From NCBI GenBank assembly GCA_001643675.2, contig LSRY02000035.1, positions 434,001 to 498,000 on the forward strand: a stretch of 64,000 nt of DNA, written 5' to 3'. A program made the translations under genes and the position numbers. The DNA is from Monocercomonoides exilis (Eukaryota; Preaxostyla; Oxymonadida; Polymastigidae). Of the stretch, positions 34,582 through 46,360 are shown piece by piece (the first letter of the stretch is position 1; each line of letters opens with the position of its first letter). The notes beneath the pieces are model-generated. The model worked only from the letters and a program-made list of their open reading frames with translations. It made no database searches and was not told where the DNA came from.

Positions 34582-37577
34582 TTGAGCAAAAAAATTGAAG
34601 AGCTGAAAAAAAGTGATAGTTCATTTGTTGAGTTGGAACGTTCAAAATCAACAGTTATTGGGAAATGGTTGGTTTTTTCAAGTTTTGATCAAAAATTATA
34701 TCATTTCATTTGTTTTGATTATTATAAAGTATACAGGCATCCTAATAACACTGGAGAAGACATAGGAAAAGTTCACTTTGAAATTCAAAAAAATATAGTT
34801 TGGATAGCTAATACTCCTGTGAAAAATGATGGAACATTGAAAAAAGATGGACATATTTATTATTTGTGTCCAAACTGCAAAGAAGGAGTTAATTGTGGAG
34901 TTTCCGGAAGAAAAGGATGTGATCGAATAATTAATCATCAATATCCCCTTTTGACAAATTCATCAATCGTTATATTTTTGAAGCAGCATCATCCTCAGAA
35001 TAAAGCTGCTAATTCCTCAAACAAAAAAGAAACTCCATTTCATTTTCAATAAAATTTATTGAAGAAACAATTTTTGAGGTTAATTGGACATTGTTTCATT
35101 GCATTTTTGTCCACAAATTCATCTGAGTTTAATTGTTTTATTTCTTCTCAAAACAGATTTCTCAACAAAATCCATCATTAACTCCCGAAATTATATTTCC
35201 CACATTGGATAACAGAAAACAATCTTCAATTATTCACTATGAAGCGGATGGCGCAATTAAAGAAAGGGATGCTGCAATTTTCATTTCTTTAGTCGGAATA
35301 ATGATTGACAGCGGAGTGGTCGGTGGGAAAAAGTACACTGCGGTAACTGTGGTTCCGTTGAATCCAGGTGCAAAGCCAATGTTATATAAATTAGTTAAAG
35401 CGTGTTATTCTTCCTTTGATTATTCGCAACTTGCAGTCCAAATTATATCGGAAATAACAGATTTGCACGGAGAAGTTCGGTGCTTTTGCACAGATGGCTT
35501 GCTTCCTCAGAAGCTTGCAATTCAGAGCCTTTCAGAAGAAACCATTATAACAAAATCATTTTCCTTTTACAAAGGAACACCATAAATTTTTATTTATTGT
35601 TGAAACCATTTATTAAACTTTGTTGTTTCTCATTTTTTTTTATTACAACGAATTCTTTCGAACACAGAAAGATGCAACCATCACATTACCGAAACAAGTT
35701 AAGGTGATTTCCCGAAGGCAACCTTCAACACCAAAATGCCTTTCTTTTATTGAAACAAGATGGTTTTGCATTTTTGATATTTTTTTTTAGAAAGCATTTT
35801 CATGATGATGATTTTTCTAAATTGCAGGAATTGATTTTTATCGAAAATGTGATCAAATTTTAACTGCTGTTATTTCACTTAAGAGAACTTCAGTTACAGT
35901 TCGAGAAAGATAAAACGAAGTTTGGAGATGTTTTCCCTCTGCCAGTGAAAGCATTTTCTCTCCACTCATGGATGCAGGACCTTGAAGAATTCTCAGAAGA
36001 AAACTGGCAATCTGGTTTATGTGATATTATAATCCTTTTGTTTTTTTTTTTTGCAGGTGATGGGGGAAACCTGATCTCTTTAGCCTTTTCATTGACTCCT
36101 GGAGGGAGAAATAACTATCAATTGGGTTCCTTTTCCGAGTCTAACAACCTATGATTGAAAAGGCTGAAAGCGAAATACGAATTTGTTTTTTATGGTGAAA
36201 TATAGGATCAAACAACGAAACACTTTGAATCAAAAACAAATCAACAAAACTTGATTCAAAATACTTCTGAAAAAAGGAATCCAATTTACACATTTGAGCA
36301 ATCGAAACATATGCCATCCGCTTCTATTTCGTTTTCGTCCTTCGAATCCTTTTTTGTTTCCTCCCCGTCGTCTTCATCTTTTTTTGATTTTTCATCAAGT
36401 TTTTCTTCAAATTCTTCATCGTGTTCTCCTTCAAATTCTTCATCAAATTCATCAATGAACATAAGACAAATTTCATCAAACCAAGTTATTGATAAAGATC
36501 TTTGAACTCTTATCTTTGAAAAACGACATGACCGAAAGAAAGAATTATTTTCGAAAGCATCAAAACAAACCTTTGAGTTTAGAAGTCCAATTGATAGCGA
36601 TGTTTTTTTCAAATAAATTGTCATTCGATTTGCCTTCTTCTTCGTTAACATACTCATTTAACCCTTTCACAATTGATTCGTTTTTTTCAGTACTTCGATC
36701 ACTTAATCTGTCACTCTATGATAACACAAATAAAGACTCATCCTTCATTCCTCCATCAAGTTAGTCTTCTTCAGCCAAAATTTCTGAAAAAAAAGAAAAC
36801 TTATTACCAAGATATTCTTGAATTGTTCAACTTCTTCAAATAATCAAATAAAACTCTTCAACAAAATGTGAAGAGTCTTCTTCAAAACATGATGAGAAAA
36901 CAAGTGAAACAGATGACGATGAATTTGGACGTTTGCAAGCCGAAAGCGATTCTGAAGAAGATGAATATACAGAAAAATATGAGACCTCTTCCTCAACAAT
37001 GATAGAAAATGTTGAACACAACACTCGCAACAAAAGTTGAAAAGAAAATGAAAATTGTTCTGGAGAAATGGGAAAAAATGAAACGGATGATTTGGATGAT
37101 GAAGAAGAAAAGAAAAATGAAGAAAATGAAGAAGATATTGTTTTCGTCGGTTCAAATGAACAAATTTGAATTGGAACTTTTAAATATTTGGATCAAAATG
37201 TCAAAAAAACAAGAAAAATCCAAGAGAAAATTAATATGGACTGGTTCATTAGAATGAAATGTGGATATCATGGTTATATATCAAAAGTGTAACTGAACCA
37301 AACGGAAAACTTCAAGGAAAAGCAAGAAGCTTTGTGTTCTTCATTTCTTCTTGATTACCATCAATCATTTCTGCGAAATAATTTATTTGTTTTCTTTTCA
37401 GAAAAAAGCAAGTCTTGCATATTTCATTCGATATTTTCGAATGTTTGTTTCGCCTTGGTTGCATTTCCGTGTGGTGAAGCTTCTTGTGAGCGCCTCTTTT
37501 CTCGACTTCGACGTATTGTTGGGGATAGGAGACACTCTCTTTCTTTAGAAGCTCTCAATAATTTACTTTTTCTTTAG
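34582..37577 (+). pseudogene. hAT-superfamily transposase remnant
   Basis: Three plus-strand fragments of one transposase remain. 34582-35052 has a zinc-binding look near its C-terminal part (YLCPNCKEGVNCG...H), as in the N-terminal fingers of hAT transposases; it begins with TTG, so the true start is missing. 35160-35585 resembles the catalytic core (SLVGIMIDSGVVGGKKYTAV, LNPGAKPMLYKLVKA, EVRCFCTDG with a candidate catalytic Asp). 37455-37577 is a clear hAT C-terminal dimerisation motif (GEASCERLFSRLRRIVGDRR then SLEALNNLLFL). The 1.9 kb between fragments two and three is low-complexity Ser/Glu/Asp sequence with stops. No intact frame is left. I could not find the terminal repeats of this element. 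Confidence 0.7.
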
Positions 37578-38084
37578 CTTTTTTTTTTCATTTTTGTTCA
37601 ATTAACATGCTCCTTTGTTATGAATCATATCACGCTTTAAAATAAAAGGCTAAATCTTTTTTTGAAAATTTGACAATTATTTTTTTTTCTTCACATCTCC
37701 ATAAGTTCATAAACAAATATTTTTTTGATGTTTAAGTTAATTTTAATATTTCGACATGATGCATTTTCAAACAAAAATTGTGAACACACTCTTATTTGTT
37801 CATTCACGAACTGCGTCTCCCTGCAAAAACATATGCTTGCAATTTTTGAAGTCGCACATATACCGACTTCCTCAACTATTTTTTCAAATATCCATCTTCC
37901 ATCTTCTCTTGAGCAAAACTTTTGATCATTCCAGCAAAAAAGGTAATAATCCTTCAACTGTATGAAAAACTTCAAATTTTCTTAACTTCTCTAATGTATT
38001 CTTTCAAGATGTCTAAAGTTGAACATTTCATGTATATTTCATGAATCCTTTTTGCACGCTTCTGCTTTTTTTCTTTTTTTGCTT

Positions 38085-41000
38085 TTATTTTGCTATTTCC
38101 ACCAAGCTAATTGCGTCAGATACTTTTCCAAGCACAGTTCCTTTCAAAAAATACTGAAGAAACGATTTTTTCAATTCGACAAGTGTAGGTCTGCATGATG
38201 CTTTTGCAGACAAACACGCTTTAACAGACCCAAATTATGTTGACATGCTGACTGCAGAAGCGTTTGTTCTTTCTCCTTTTGCAATCTTGTCTCCAGCAAT
38301 CACAGCCTCGTATTCTCCAAATGGGATTTCCAGTGCCAAGCACTCCCAAAGCATCATCCCAATTGAAAAGGCAACAGATTCCTTTGTCGCTCCCCTCTTC
38401 TTGTTGATTTGCAACTCTGGTGCCTTCCATCTCAGACACTCTTTTCTGTTATCTTCCTCATCCTCAAAAGCTGATGAGAGAAGAGAATCTTTATCATCAT
38501 CATCACTTGCCGAAGTCGCAATCGTGGATGATGAGATGGAAGAAGATTCAGAATCATCAGAAAAAAGGAGATCAGAATGCATCACAATGCAATTCACCAT
38601 ATGCTCTGAGAAGAGAACAATGTGCGGACTTAGATTGGCAAGATATTGAAGAGGATTTTCCATTTCATCAATGGAGTGAAGAGCGAGATTAGCCACCCAG
38701 AACAGGATCTGAGCAGCTGTTTGTTCTCTCTCCTGCAGAGTTCCAATCGCAATCTCCTTTGTCTTATTCCTTCCATGAAGCAGCATGAACAGAGAATCTC
38801 TCAGATCCACAATCAGCTTCTCATGAGGAGATGAACAGGCCATTGCATCCACCAGATTCGACATCGATGAGGTGGTTGGGCACATATCCTCCCCTCGTAC
38901 AAATGTTGAATCTGTGTCTGAAGTGTCTGCGGTTGAAGTGGATGAAATGGATGGTGATGGTGATCTCTTTCTTGTTTCCTCTTCCTCTTCTACCTTCTCC
39001 AATGCCCAATCAGGGATTTTGTCTGAATCTCTCCCCAAAATGTATTCAGTGGAGCCACTCTCAGACAGAAGATGCTCCGAAGATTCTGAATGTCCCAAGC
39101 TTTTCTCATACACCCTCTTCTTGATTCTTTCTTCGTTCTTCTTCTCTGCCTCTCTCTCTGCTCTCCTCCACTGCTCCTCCGGTGACATCTCCATCGTCAC
39201 CATCTCAAACGCCTTTGGATCTTTCTTCACTGTGTCTTCCACAATCACTTCCAATTCTCTTGTTCTTCTCTTTTGTTTTCTCCATCTGACAATAAAGGCA
39301 ATAGCAACAATCAGAACAATCAACAAAATTGCAACTAAGATAATAATAATTACTGTTGAAGAAGAGGATTTTCTATATCCTCTTTCAACAACTTTTCCAT
39401 CTGCTTCTGATTTTGTTTCACTTCTGTTTTTCAGTATCAGTGGAGAAGTGGATGCCAATTGCTTCCCAAACAGAATCATCACTGACACCTCTGTTTCATC
39501 TGCAATCGTTGAAATATTCTCTGATGGAATTCTTCCAATCACTTCTGTTTCTGACACAAAACTGTCTTCCTCAAATTGATATGTCTCAACCAACTCCACA
39601 TCCCCTGTTTTGAATATCAATCTGAATGACAAATCACATGGCACAAAAAGAGATCCCTTGAATTTCACAATGACATTGCTGCCATTCTCATTCACTGAAA
39701 CATCTTCCAGTTTGGGAATGAAAAATGGAGATAATCTTTTTCCTGCTATCCCTCTCAAATCACATCCATCATTCAAAATCCAAAGAGAAGAATTGTCTTT
39801 CAATCCATGTCCCCCTTTTACGCTCACAACATTCAATTCGCTATTCTCTGTGCAGATTGCATTCCTTCGCGCTGATGGATATCCTTCAATCTCGGGGTTG
39901 TTGTTCTCAAACTTTCCATTTTCAATCTTCACACTCCCTCCACTCACCCACAACCCCCCAACTTTGCTCTTCATAACCGTTGTCTCCTTCATCTCCACAT
40001 TGCTGTTTTCAATATCAATCAAAAAGCCGCTCCACTCGCATAATCCTTCTTTCCCCTTGTTTCCTTCGTTCACTGTCTCTGCTTCTTTCTCTCCTTTATC
40101 TCCATCTAACACACATATCTCAACCTTCACTTCTTTGGATCGTCTAATCTGCATCATGCTCCCTTTGTCCTTCGAATTCACACACTTTTCAAATGAGCAG
40201 TTCAGCGCACTCACTTCTTGTTCAGCATCTTCCACAGCAATTGCACATCCTCCATCAAGCACAGTCATATTTTCAATGACCATCACATTCATCGCCACAT
40301 TCGCTTTTCTTCCAACACTCACAACATCTTCTTCACATTTGATGTTCAAAATGCTCGTTTCAAGCAGAGTCGCATTCGATTATTTGTTGAATAACAGCTC
40401 CGATCCTGCTGATTCCAAATCCTTGAATGTTGTTTCTGAGATCTTCAGCTTTCCGCTTTCAACATTCACAACAGAACTGTTCAAATTCAACTCAATTGCA
40501 GAAGAGTTGAATTCACATTCTTGCATTTTTGCTGTTCCATTCTTCACTTTTATGATGCAGCTTTGAGAAGCCTCAAATGAATCTTCAAACTCGAATGAGC
40601 ACCTCTCCACGTCACATTCATTCACAAACTCCATTATGCAATCCTTTTCAAATGATTTTTCAATCTTGCAGTTCAACCTCTCAATTGCCTGCAACTTTTT
40701 GAATGAGTTCACATTCAGATATCCAATCACATATTCCTTTGTCACAGTCCCTTCTTCGTCAACCATAATTGCATTCATCACTCCTTCCTGAATGTGATCA
40801 ACCACACAGTTGATACTGAGACATGGATTGCTCTGAGACCAGCATTGTCTGCCATCTGTCCCTGTTCCATTCACAAACACCTGAGCGGAATAATAGAATG
40901 TGATTCGTGGAATCAGATTTTCAATTTGCAAGATTTCTGAAACGCACCTGTAGATGGAGTTGTCTGAGTTCAATGACTCCTGGTTGTAGTTCAAAGTGAA

Positions 41001-41560
41001 CATCGTTTCGTTGATCTGTTTTGCAATCGAGTGGCATTTGATGAATATGTCATTCCATTCGTGTGCCTCATTCAAATAAAACATGATGATCAAAATGTTG
41101 AAATTCAGAGATGGAATCTTATCTTTAACATAATTCACATTATCCTCGGTTCCATTGATAAACAGTCCTCCTCCGCTCCCTGTGCCAGATGAGCACTTTC
41201 AAATCGAAAAAGAGCAATCATTGATTTCAAAAAACTGTTTCTTCGATCTTCACCACCACTTTCATTCCTCCTTTTTCTGCGCTATAAACGCTTTTGAAAC
41301 TCTTCATAGCACACTCATCCAAAAAGCGTTTTATGGAATTATCAAATGAGCCCTTTATACTAGCTCCATCTTCGTTTCATTCATTCGTGCGCTCGAAAAT
41401 GAACAGTCGATATCTTTTAACGTAGGGATTCTATTATTTGTTTGGCTGTTTTTTTCAATATGCTGTGTTAATGAAACGCTTATTCCTTTTTCAAGTTCAA
41501 GCTCATTTATCATAATCACGCATCTCCTCCTTTTCCAACCATCTGATTAATTCGAAACAA
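38085..41560 (-). pseudogene. Beta-helix receptor with pseudokinase domain, inactivated
   Basis: The minus-strand frame is open for 704 codons (40349-38238) and shows, in order, beta-helix repeats (KVGGLWVSGGSVKIENG), a transmembrane helix (TVIIIILVAILLIVLIVAIA), a basic juxtamembrane stretch, and a kinase-like C-terminus with LRWKAPEL (APE motif) and VAFSIGMMLWECLALEIPFG (helix F region). The catalytic loop position reads LANLSPHIVLF, with no HRD, and no DFG or VAIK is visible, so the domain would be a pseudokinase. Upstream the same protein continues through a TAA at 40380-40382 to the cysteine module RQCWSQSNPCLSI (about 40830), then back to about 41560 with a TGA near 41199, a shift at a T6 run near 41230 and at least one more shift. 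A TAA at 38235-38237 cuts the kinase tail, which goes on in frame (VKACLSAKASCRPTLVELKK) to TAA at 38085. Reading several changes as sequencing errors is possible, but four or more defects favour a pseudogene. Confidence 0.8.
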
Positions 41561-42444
41561 AAATACAAATATCATAATTAATACTCATATGAAAACCTTC
41601 AGACATCACAATTATATAAGTCGCTTAACAAAAACCTCAATTCAATATCGAAAGCAACTTTTTGAACGAATATAATTTTGAGTAACAAGGTTGGAAAATA
41701 ATAATATTTATTAATTGGATTTTATGCATCCGAAAAGATTTGTTGAGTTCAAAGTCAATACATAATTCTTGTTTTAATGTTTTATTATCTTCGAAATGAC
41801 AATAAACTTTATTAATAAAATATTTTTAAACTCCGGGAACAAAAGTTAATTAAGCAGTTGGAAAAAAATGAAGTTGCAAAAATATCTTTGAAAGTTCATT
41901 TTTATAAACACTAAAACAAAAATTGAAATATTCAACAATTTGAAATAGTGAAATATTGATTTTTTAAACGTTATTTGTACATTCTTTATTCTCAAACAAA
42001 TCTTTGAAATAATGCAAAAAAACAGACAAACGAGCAATTCCAATGTCACAGCGTGCTGATTTCTTGAAGTCGTAGAATGTTATTTTTGAAGTTCAATTCA
42101 TTAACAGATTAAATAACAAAAAGTTGATATCCAATTTATTTCTCTTTATTAATTGATAGTCATTTTGAAGACCACAAAAGTTAAAATCTCACATATTTGT
42201 TTCAAATGCTTATAATTTGGAAACCCCATTCATCTGAAACGAGTACAACAAAACAATGTTTATTCAAGTATTTCGATTCGAACATATTCAAAATAAAATA
42301 TATATATTTAATTCTTTATATCTGCAATCAAATCAGTTTTGATCGACTCAATTCAAAATTCAGAAATTCGGGGATAATGATCATTTTAGAAAAAAGGAAA
42401 TAATGGTCAAAATTGTTATTAAGAATAATTTCTGAAAATTTATC
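41561..42444. other. AT-rich intergenic region
   Basis: AT-rich DNA between the dead receptor and the DDE transposase. No gene or clear terminal repeat of the transposon was found. Confidence 0.4.
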
Positions 42445-43592
42445 ATGTCTCAAAATCCTTTATCATCAATTTTGGAACATTTGGAGCAAAGAAATACCAT
42501 TCCAAATCAATATCATGATGAAGAAGATTCAGTTCCTCGAAGTATTATAGATTTAGCATTAAAAAAATATACTGACCCATCAATTGCATTTTTTCGACTG
42601 ACGGGCTTTGCTCGTTCAGAATTCAACATTCTTTTATGTCTTCTTTCCGATTATTCACACCCACAACGAGGAAGAACGAAAGCAATTAATTCTGTTGAAG
42701 AACAGCTCTTTTTTCTTCTCAACTTTCTTCATCATGGATCTTGCACATTAACTCATCTTCTTGCAAAGCCAAGACATTCATCTCAAACATCAACAGTTCG
42801 TCTTCTTCATTCATCTGTTGACAAATAGAAAAAACAACTTTCACAATTGTTTATTTTATTCAGATCAGAAAGAAAAAAAGGATATGAAAATGCAGGCGTT
42901 GTTGTTGATTGCAAGGTTTTTCTAATTGATCATCTAGGAGGAAACTTGGAATATGGAAAAAAATATTTCTGTGGAAAACATCAAATGGATTGAGTAAAAT
43001 CGGAGGTGTGTGTCAATCCCAGATTGGGAACAGTCAGCACTGTAAGTTCTGTGTACACACAGGTTCAACTTATGACTTCACCATATTAAAGGATCATTAT
43101 CCAACTATCCAATATCAACTTGGAGGAGCAAAAATTCTGGCAGATTCAACAAACATAGGTGCAAAGCCCGAGCAAGAAACGATGGTGACAAAGCCTGTTG
43201 AAACTCCAGAGCTGGCATCTCATAGAGTTGTTGTTGAAAGATTTTTTGGAGGGTTGAAAACTTTGTTCACAATTTTTTGTCATCCGTTTGTTTTTGATGA
43301 ATCAAAAGTTTCTGACTATTTTTTGGTTGCCTGTTGTCTTGCAAATTTTCATACGCTTCACAATCCACTAACATTGAGAGATACTAAAGCAAACACTCGA
43401 ATTTTGAATGATGTTTTGAGGGGAAATGCTAAAAAGAAAGAAGAAAAAAGAAGAGCAAAAGAAAGATATATAACCAAATTGAAGAATAGACTCAATCCTG
43501 GAACTTCCATGGAACCCAATATTTCCATTAATATCGAGGAAATAAGAGGCTTATTTTTCGTTCTTTCACCATTATTGAATTTTTCATTTTGA
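42445..43592 (+). pseudogene. DDE transposase (IS5/PIF-Harbinger-like), damaged
   Basis: Begins at ATG 42445. The first exon to about 42819 has the helix-turn-helix-like region of DDE_Tnp_4 transposases (GRTKAINSVEEQLFFLLNFL, LTHLLAKPRHSSQTSTVRLL). A short intron (about 42820-42863, GTTGAC...TTATTCAG) joins to IRKKKGYENAGVVVDCKVFL with the first catalytic Asp at 42907-42909. Then come GKHQMD, an in-frame TGA at 42991-42993 and, after about 60 nt, a frame change. The rest is intact: HTGSTYDFTILKDHY, ILADSTNIGA with the second Asp at 43143-43145, and VERFFGGLKTLF with the Glu at 43236-43238. A Lys/Arg-rich tail follows. The stop and shift make it inactive as it stands. Domain order and motifs are those of eukaryotic IS5-like/Harbinger transposases. 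Confidence 0.8.
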
Positions 43593-43660
43593 AAAAAAAA
43601 ATTTTCTATTTTCATTTAACAATATTAATTATTTTTGATGATTCTGTTAAAGATCATTTC

Positions 43661-44476
43661 GATCTGCAGAGGCAGCAAACGATTGAAAGAAGAATAAACG
43701 AAGTTTAGAAAGTGACAAGTGAAAGAAATGAGAGAAGAGCTGAAATTTTGGATAAAGAAAGACAAAAAGAAGATAACGAACAACAAAAATCAGATTGTTT
43801 TCACTCTTGGCATATTCCGATGCAATGGAACTCTGTTAATCTCTCTTCAGATGATTTTATTAATATTCTATTTTCGCAATCGACATCTTCATCGATTTCT
43901 TCTGTTTCATCATTATCATCATCATCTTCTCCTTCTTCTCCTTCTTCTCCTTCTTCTCCTTCTTCTCCTTCTTCTCCTTCTTCTCCTTCTTCTCCTTCTT
44001 CTCCTTCTTCTCCTTCTTCTCCTTCTTCTCCTTCTTCTCCTTCTTCTCCTTCTTCTCCTTCTTCTCCTTCTTCTCCTTCTTCTCCTTCTTCTCCTTCTTC
44101 TCCTTCTTCTCCTTCTTCTCCTTCTTCTCCTTCTTCTCCTTCTTCATCATCATCATCATTATTAACAACAACAACAACATCAAACTCAACAAATCCTTTT
44201 ATATCGTTTTTATCATCGTCTCCAAATTTTGAAACAATTCAATTTTCTTCTTTTTCGATCTTGGAAGATTCTTCAATTTCAGATTCTTCTCGATCAATAT
44301 CGAAAATATCTTCTTCAACGTCAATTCCTTCATTGAATTCAACATCTTTGAATCAATCACCCTTGAAATCTCAAATGAGCTCCGAGAACAAAAGAAACTT
44401 TTCTTTTGGTTCTTTAGCTTCATTTGTAACTCCGTCTCAAGAGAGAATACAATTTCCTGTTTTCAATTCACAATAA
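43661..44476 (+). CDS. Companion ORF of the transposon, Ser/Ser/Pro repeats
   Basis: Directly downstream of the transposase an open frame reads DLQRQQTIERRINEV, a TAG at 43706-43708, then VTSERNERRAEILDKERQKE, SDCFHSWHIPMQWNSVNLSS, about 24 Ser-Ser-Pro repeats and a Ser-rich C-terminus ending in TAA. The first ATG after the TAG is not in this frame, so a functional start is not evident. Harbinger-type elements often carry a second ORF encoding a DNA-binding partner protein. The charged N-terminal part could be the rest of such a protein, but I see no Myb/SANT motif. It could also be a host gene or a repeat-driven false ORF. Confidence 0.35.
43926..44143. repeat. 9-bp minisatellite, about 24 copies
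   Basis: The unit CTTCTTCTC/TCTTCTCCT is repeated about 24 times almost without variation. It encodes Ser-Ser-Pro in one frame, poly-Leu in another and Lys-Lys-Glu/Lys-Glu-Lys on the other strand. Strong purine/pyrimidine strand bias could favour triplex (H-DNA) structure. Confidence 0.95.
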
Positions 44477-45338
44477 AATACGTTGAATCTTATTCTCTGT
44501 GCTTTTTTATCTTCATATCATTCATTCGTTTTTCACGACATGTTTCTAATCATTTTTAAATAGTAATCATTCATATTAAACAACTTTTTTCTGGAAAAAA
44601 ATTCTGATGTTTCAAAGAATTAAGAAAAAAAATCATATTAGTCCATACTGCAGTTTTGATGTTTTATCGAAGTGATATTCAAAAAACGAAAGTTGTAAAT
44701 GCTGAAACGAGAAAAAAATGAACATATATTGTCGGTTTTTTCTTTGGCACAATAAACTTCGTTCATCAAAAAATTGATTTTTTACAACTAATTCTATCCG
44801 AATCAGAAACACTTATTCAATTTGATAGTTAGCAAAAATATCGAAAAAACATTAATAGTTAGTTTGAAGAAAGTCTTAATACCCCAAAATGCAAATATCA
44901 AACGATAAAGAACAGATAAAGTATTGTTGATCGAAAGTGGAAAATTAAAAAATTTAAAAGTGATCAAGATTCTGATTGAGTGAAATCATATTTGATTCAA
45001 TCAAATCAAATTAATCATTTTCAATTCACAATCACTTATTCTTTGTAAATGTCATTGATAGATACGAAAAAGGTCTTGTAAACTCAAAAATACAGCCAGA
45101 AATGATTATTTCTCCAACAAAAAAGATCTATTTAGGAATTATGGTGCTTTCATGCAAAAAAAAATGAATTCTTGAAAAAGGCAATTTTTTATTCTTATAT
45201 TAAAAAATCGATAATCTCAAAAATATTCTAAATTTTCAAAAATTTCCGAATACAGTGAGAAAATCGAAAAAATGCGATCTTTTCATTGTCCATCATCTTC
45301 GACCGACACATAAATTAAAAAAAACATCTTGTCACAAA
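44477..45338. other. AT-rich intergenic region
   Basis: Nothing recognisable as coding. The right end of the DDE transposon should lie somewhere here, but no inverted repeat to the left flank was found by eye. Confidence 0.4.
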
Positions 45339-45673
45339 GGCTTATTCAAAACTTTTAAATTAGCTTCATTTGTGCTAAGAGAAAAATTATTTTGGTAATC
45401 TCGGAAAAACTCAAAAGCCTCTTTCTCCGAGATTTCAATAATAATTTTTTTCTGAGCACAAATGAAGCTATTTTGAAAGTTTTGTACATTAATGAGTTTG
45501 TATTGATAAAATGAATGAATATTTTTGAAATCATAACTTTTTTCGAGGTATCAATCTTTCAAACGTTGTTTATCTTTGGGAAGAGACTTTGTGTTTGAAT
45601 TGTTGAATTATCAAGACTGCTATCAAAACAAATGCATTAGTCAAATAAAGATTAAGATATTTTTGAATAAGCC
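45339..45673. mobile_element. Hairpin-forming MITE-like element
   Basis: The ends are a perfect 13-bp inverted repeat, GGCTTATTCAAAA (45339-45351) against TTTTGAATAAGCC (45661-45673). Inside, 45349-45409 and 45422-45484 form a second inverted repeat of about 62 bp with roughly 85% pairing and a 12-base loop, sharing AGCTTCATTTGTGCT. No target duplication could be defined and there is no coding sequence. The nested arrangement suggests either an element inside an element or a subterminal hairpin of one MITE. Confidence 0.5.
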
Positions 45674-45979
45674 TTTTTACTGTTCAGTTTCATTTTGTTG
45701 ATATTCAAGGGATATTTTCTGACAGATTTTTTTGTAAAAAAAAACATAATAACAAAAATAATCACATAGATATATTTTGAGGAAAATTGTCAGAATTATT
45801 ACTCTTGCAGTTGTTGTGAAATCGATCTTGTCCGGCATTTTATGCGAAATCTGCATTTTGATTTTATGAAAAACTTAGCAAATGGAAAAACAATATTATA
45901 AAGCAATTCTTGAATTCGAAAAATAATCAAAAATATAAAAAGGATATATTCATGAATATTATCACAACGCAAAACATTC

Positions 45980-46004
45980 AAAAAAAAAAAAAAAAAAAAA
46001 AAAC
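45980..46004. repeat. A25 homopolymer
   Basis: Twenty-five A residues in intergenic DNA upstream of the 3' end of the family G copy B gene. No associated retro-copy is visible. Confidence 0.8.
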
Positions 46005-46360
46005 ATCGTTGAAAGACGAGCATGTCTTTGATCATATTCATAAATCGAAGAATATAAAGTTCTTTTAATTGAAATTAAAAAGAATAAATTTTTTTTGTGG
46101 GAAAGGTGTCTAAAAATAAAATTTCACTGTTTGTTTTTTTATTGAAATTTTTTATGGAGCATTTATCGCTACATGAGAAAAAAATTAGGATCCAATAAAA
46201 ATATGCTTATTTATTAAAATATGACTCTTTATAAAGATCAAAACTCGAACAAAAGAGAGATTTCAAAAAGGACCAGTCATATTCTTTTAAATATCTCTAA
46301 CAAATAACATTTACATTCAATACACAAGAATAGATGATTTCTGCCATTTTAAATTAATTA

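Noticed and set aside
38872-40566. Plus-strand ORFs of 235 and 318 codons opposite the receptor pseudogene
   Set aside because: No domain; the minus strand has beta-helix, transmembrane and kinase-like signatures.
43926-44143. CRISPR-like array
   Set aside because: The repeat is a continuous 9-bp minisatellite without spacers, in a eukaryotic genome.
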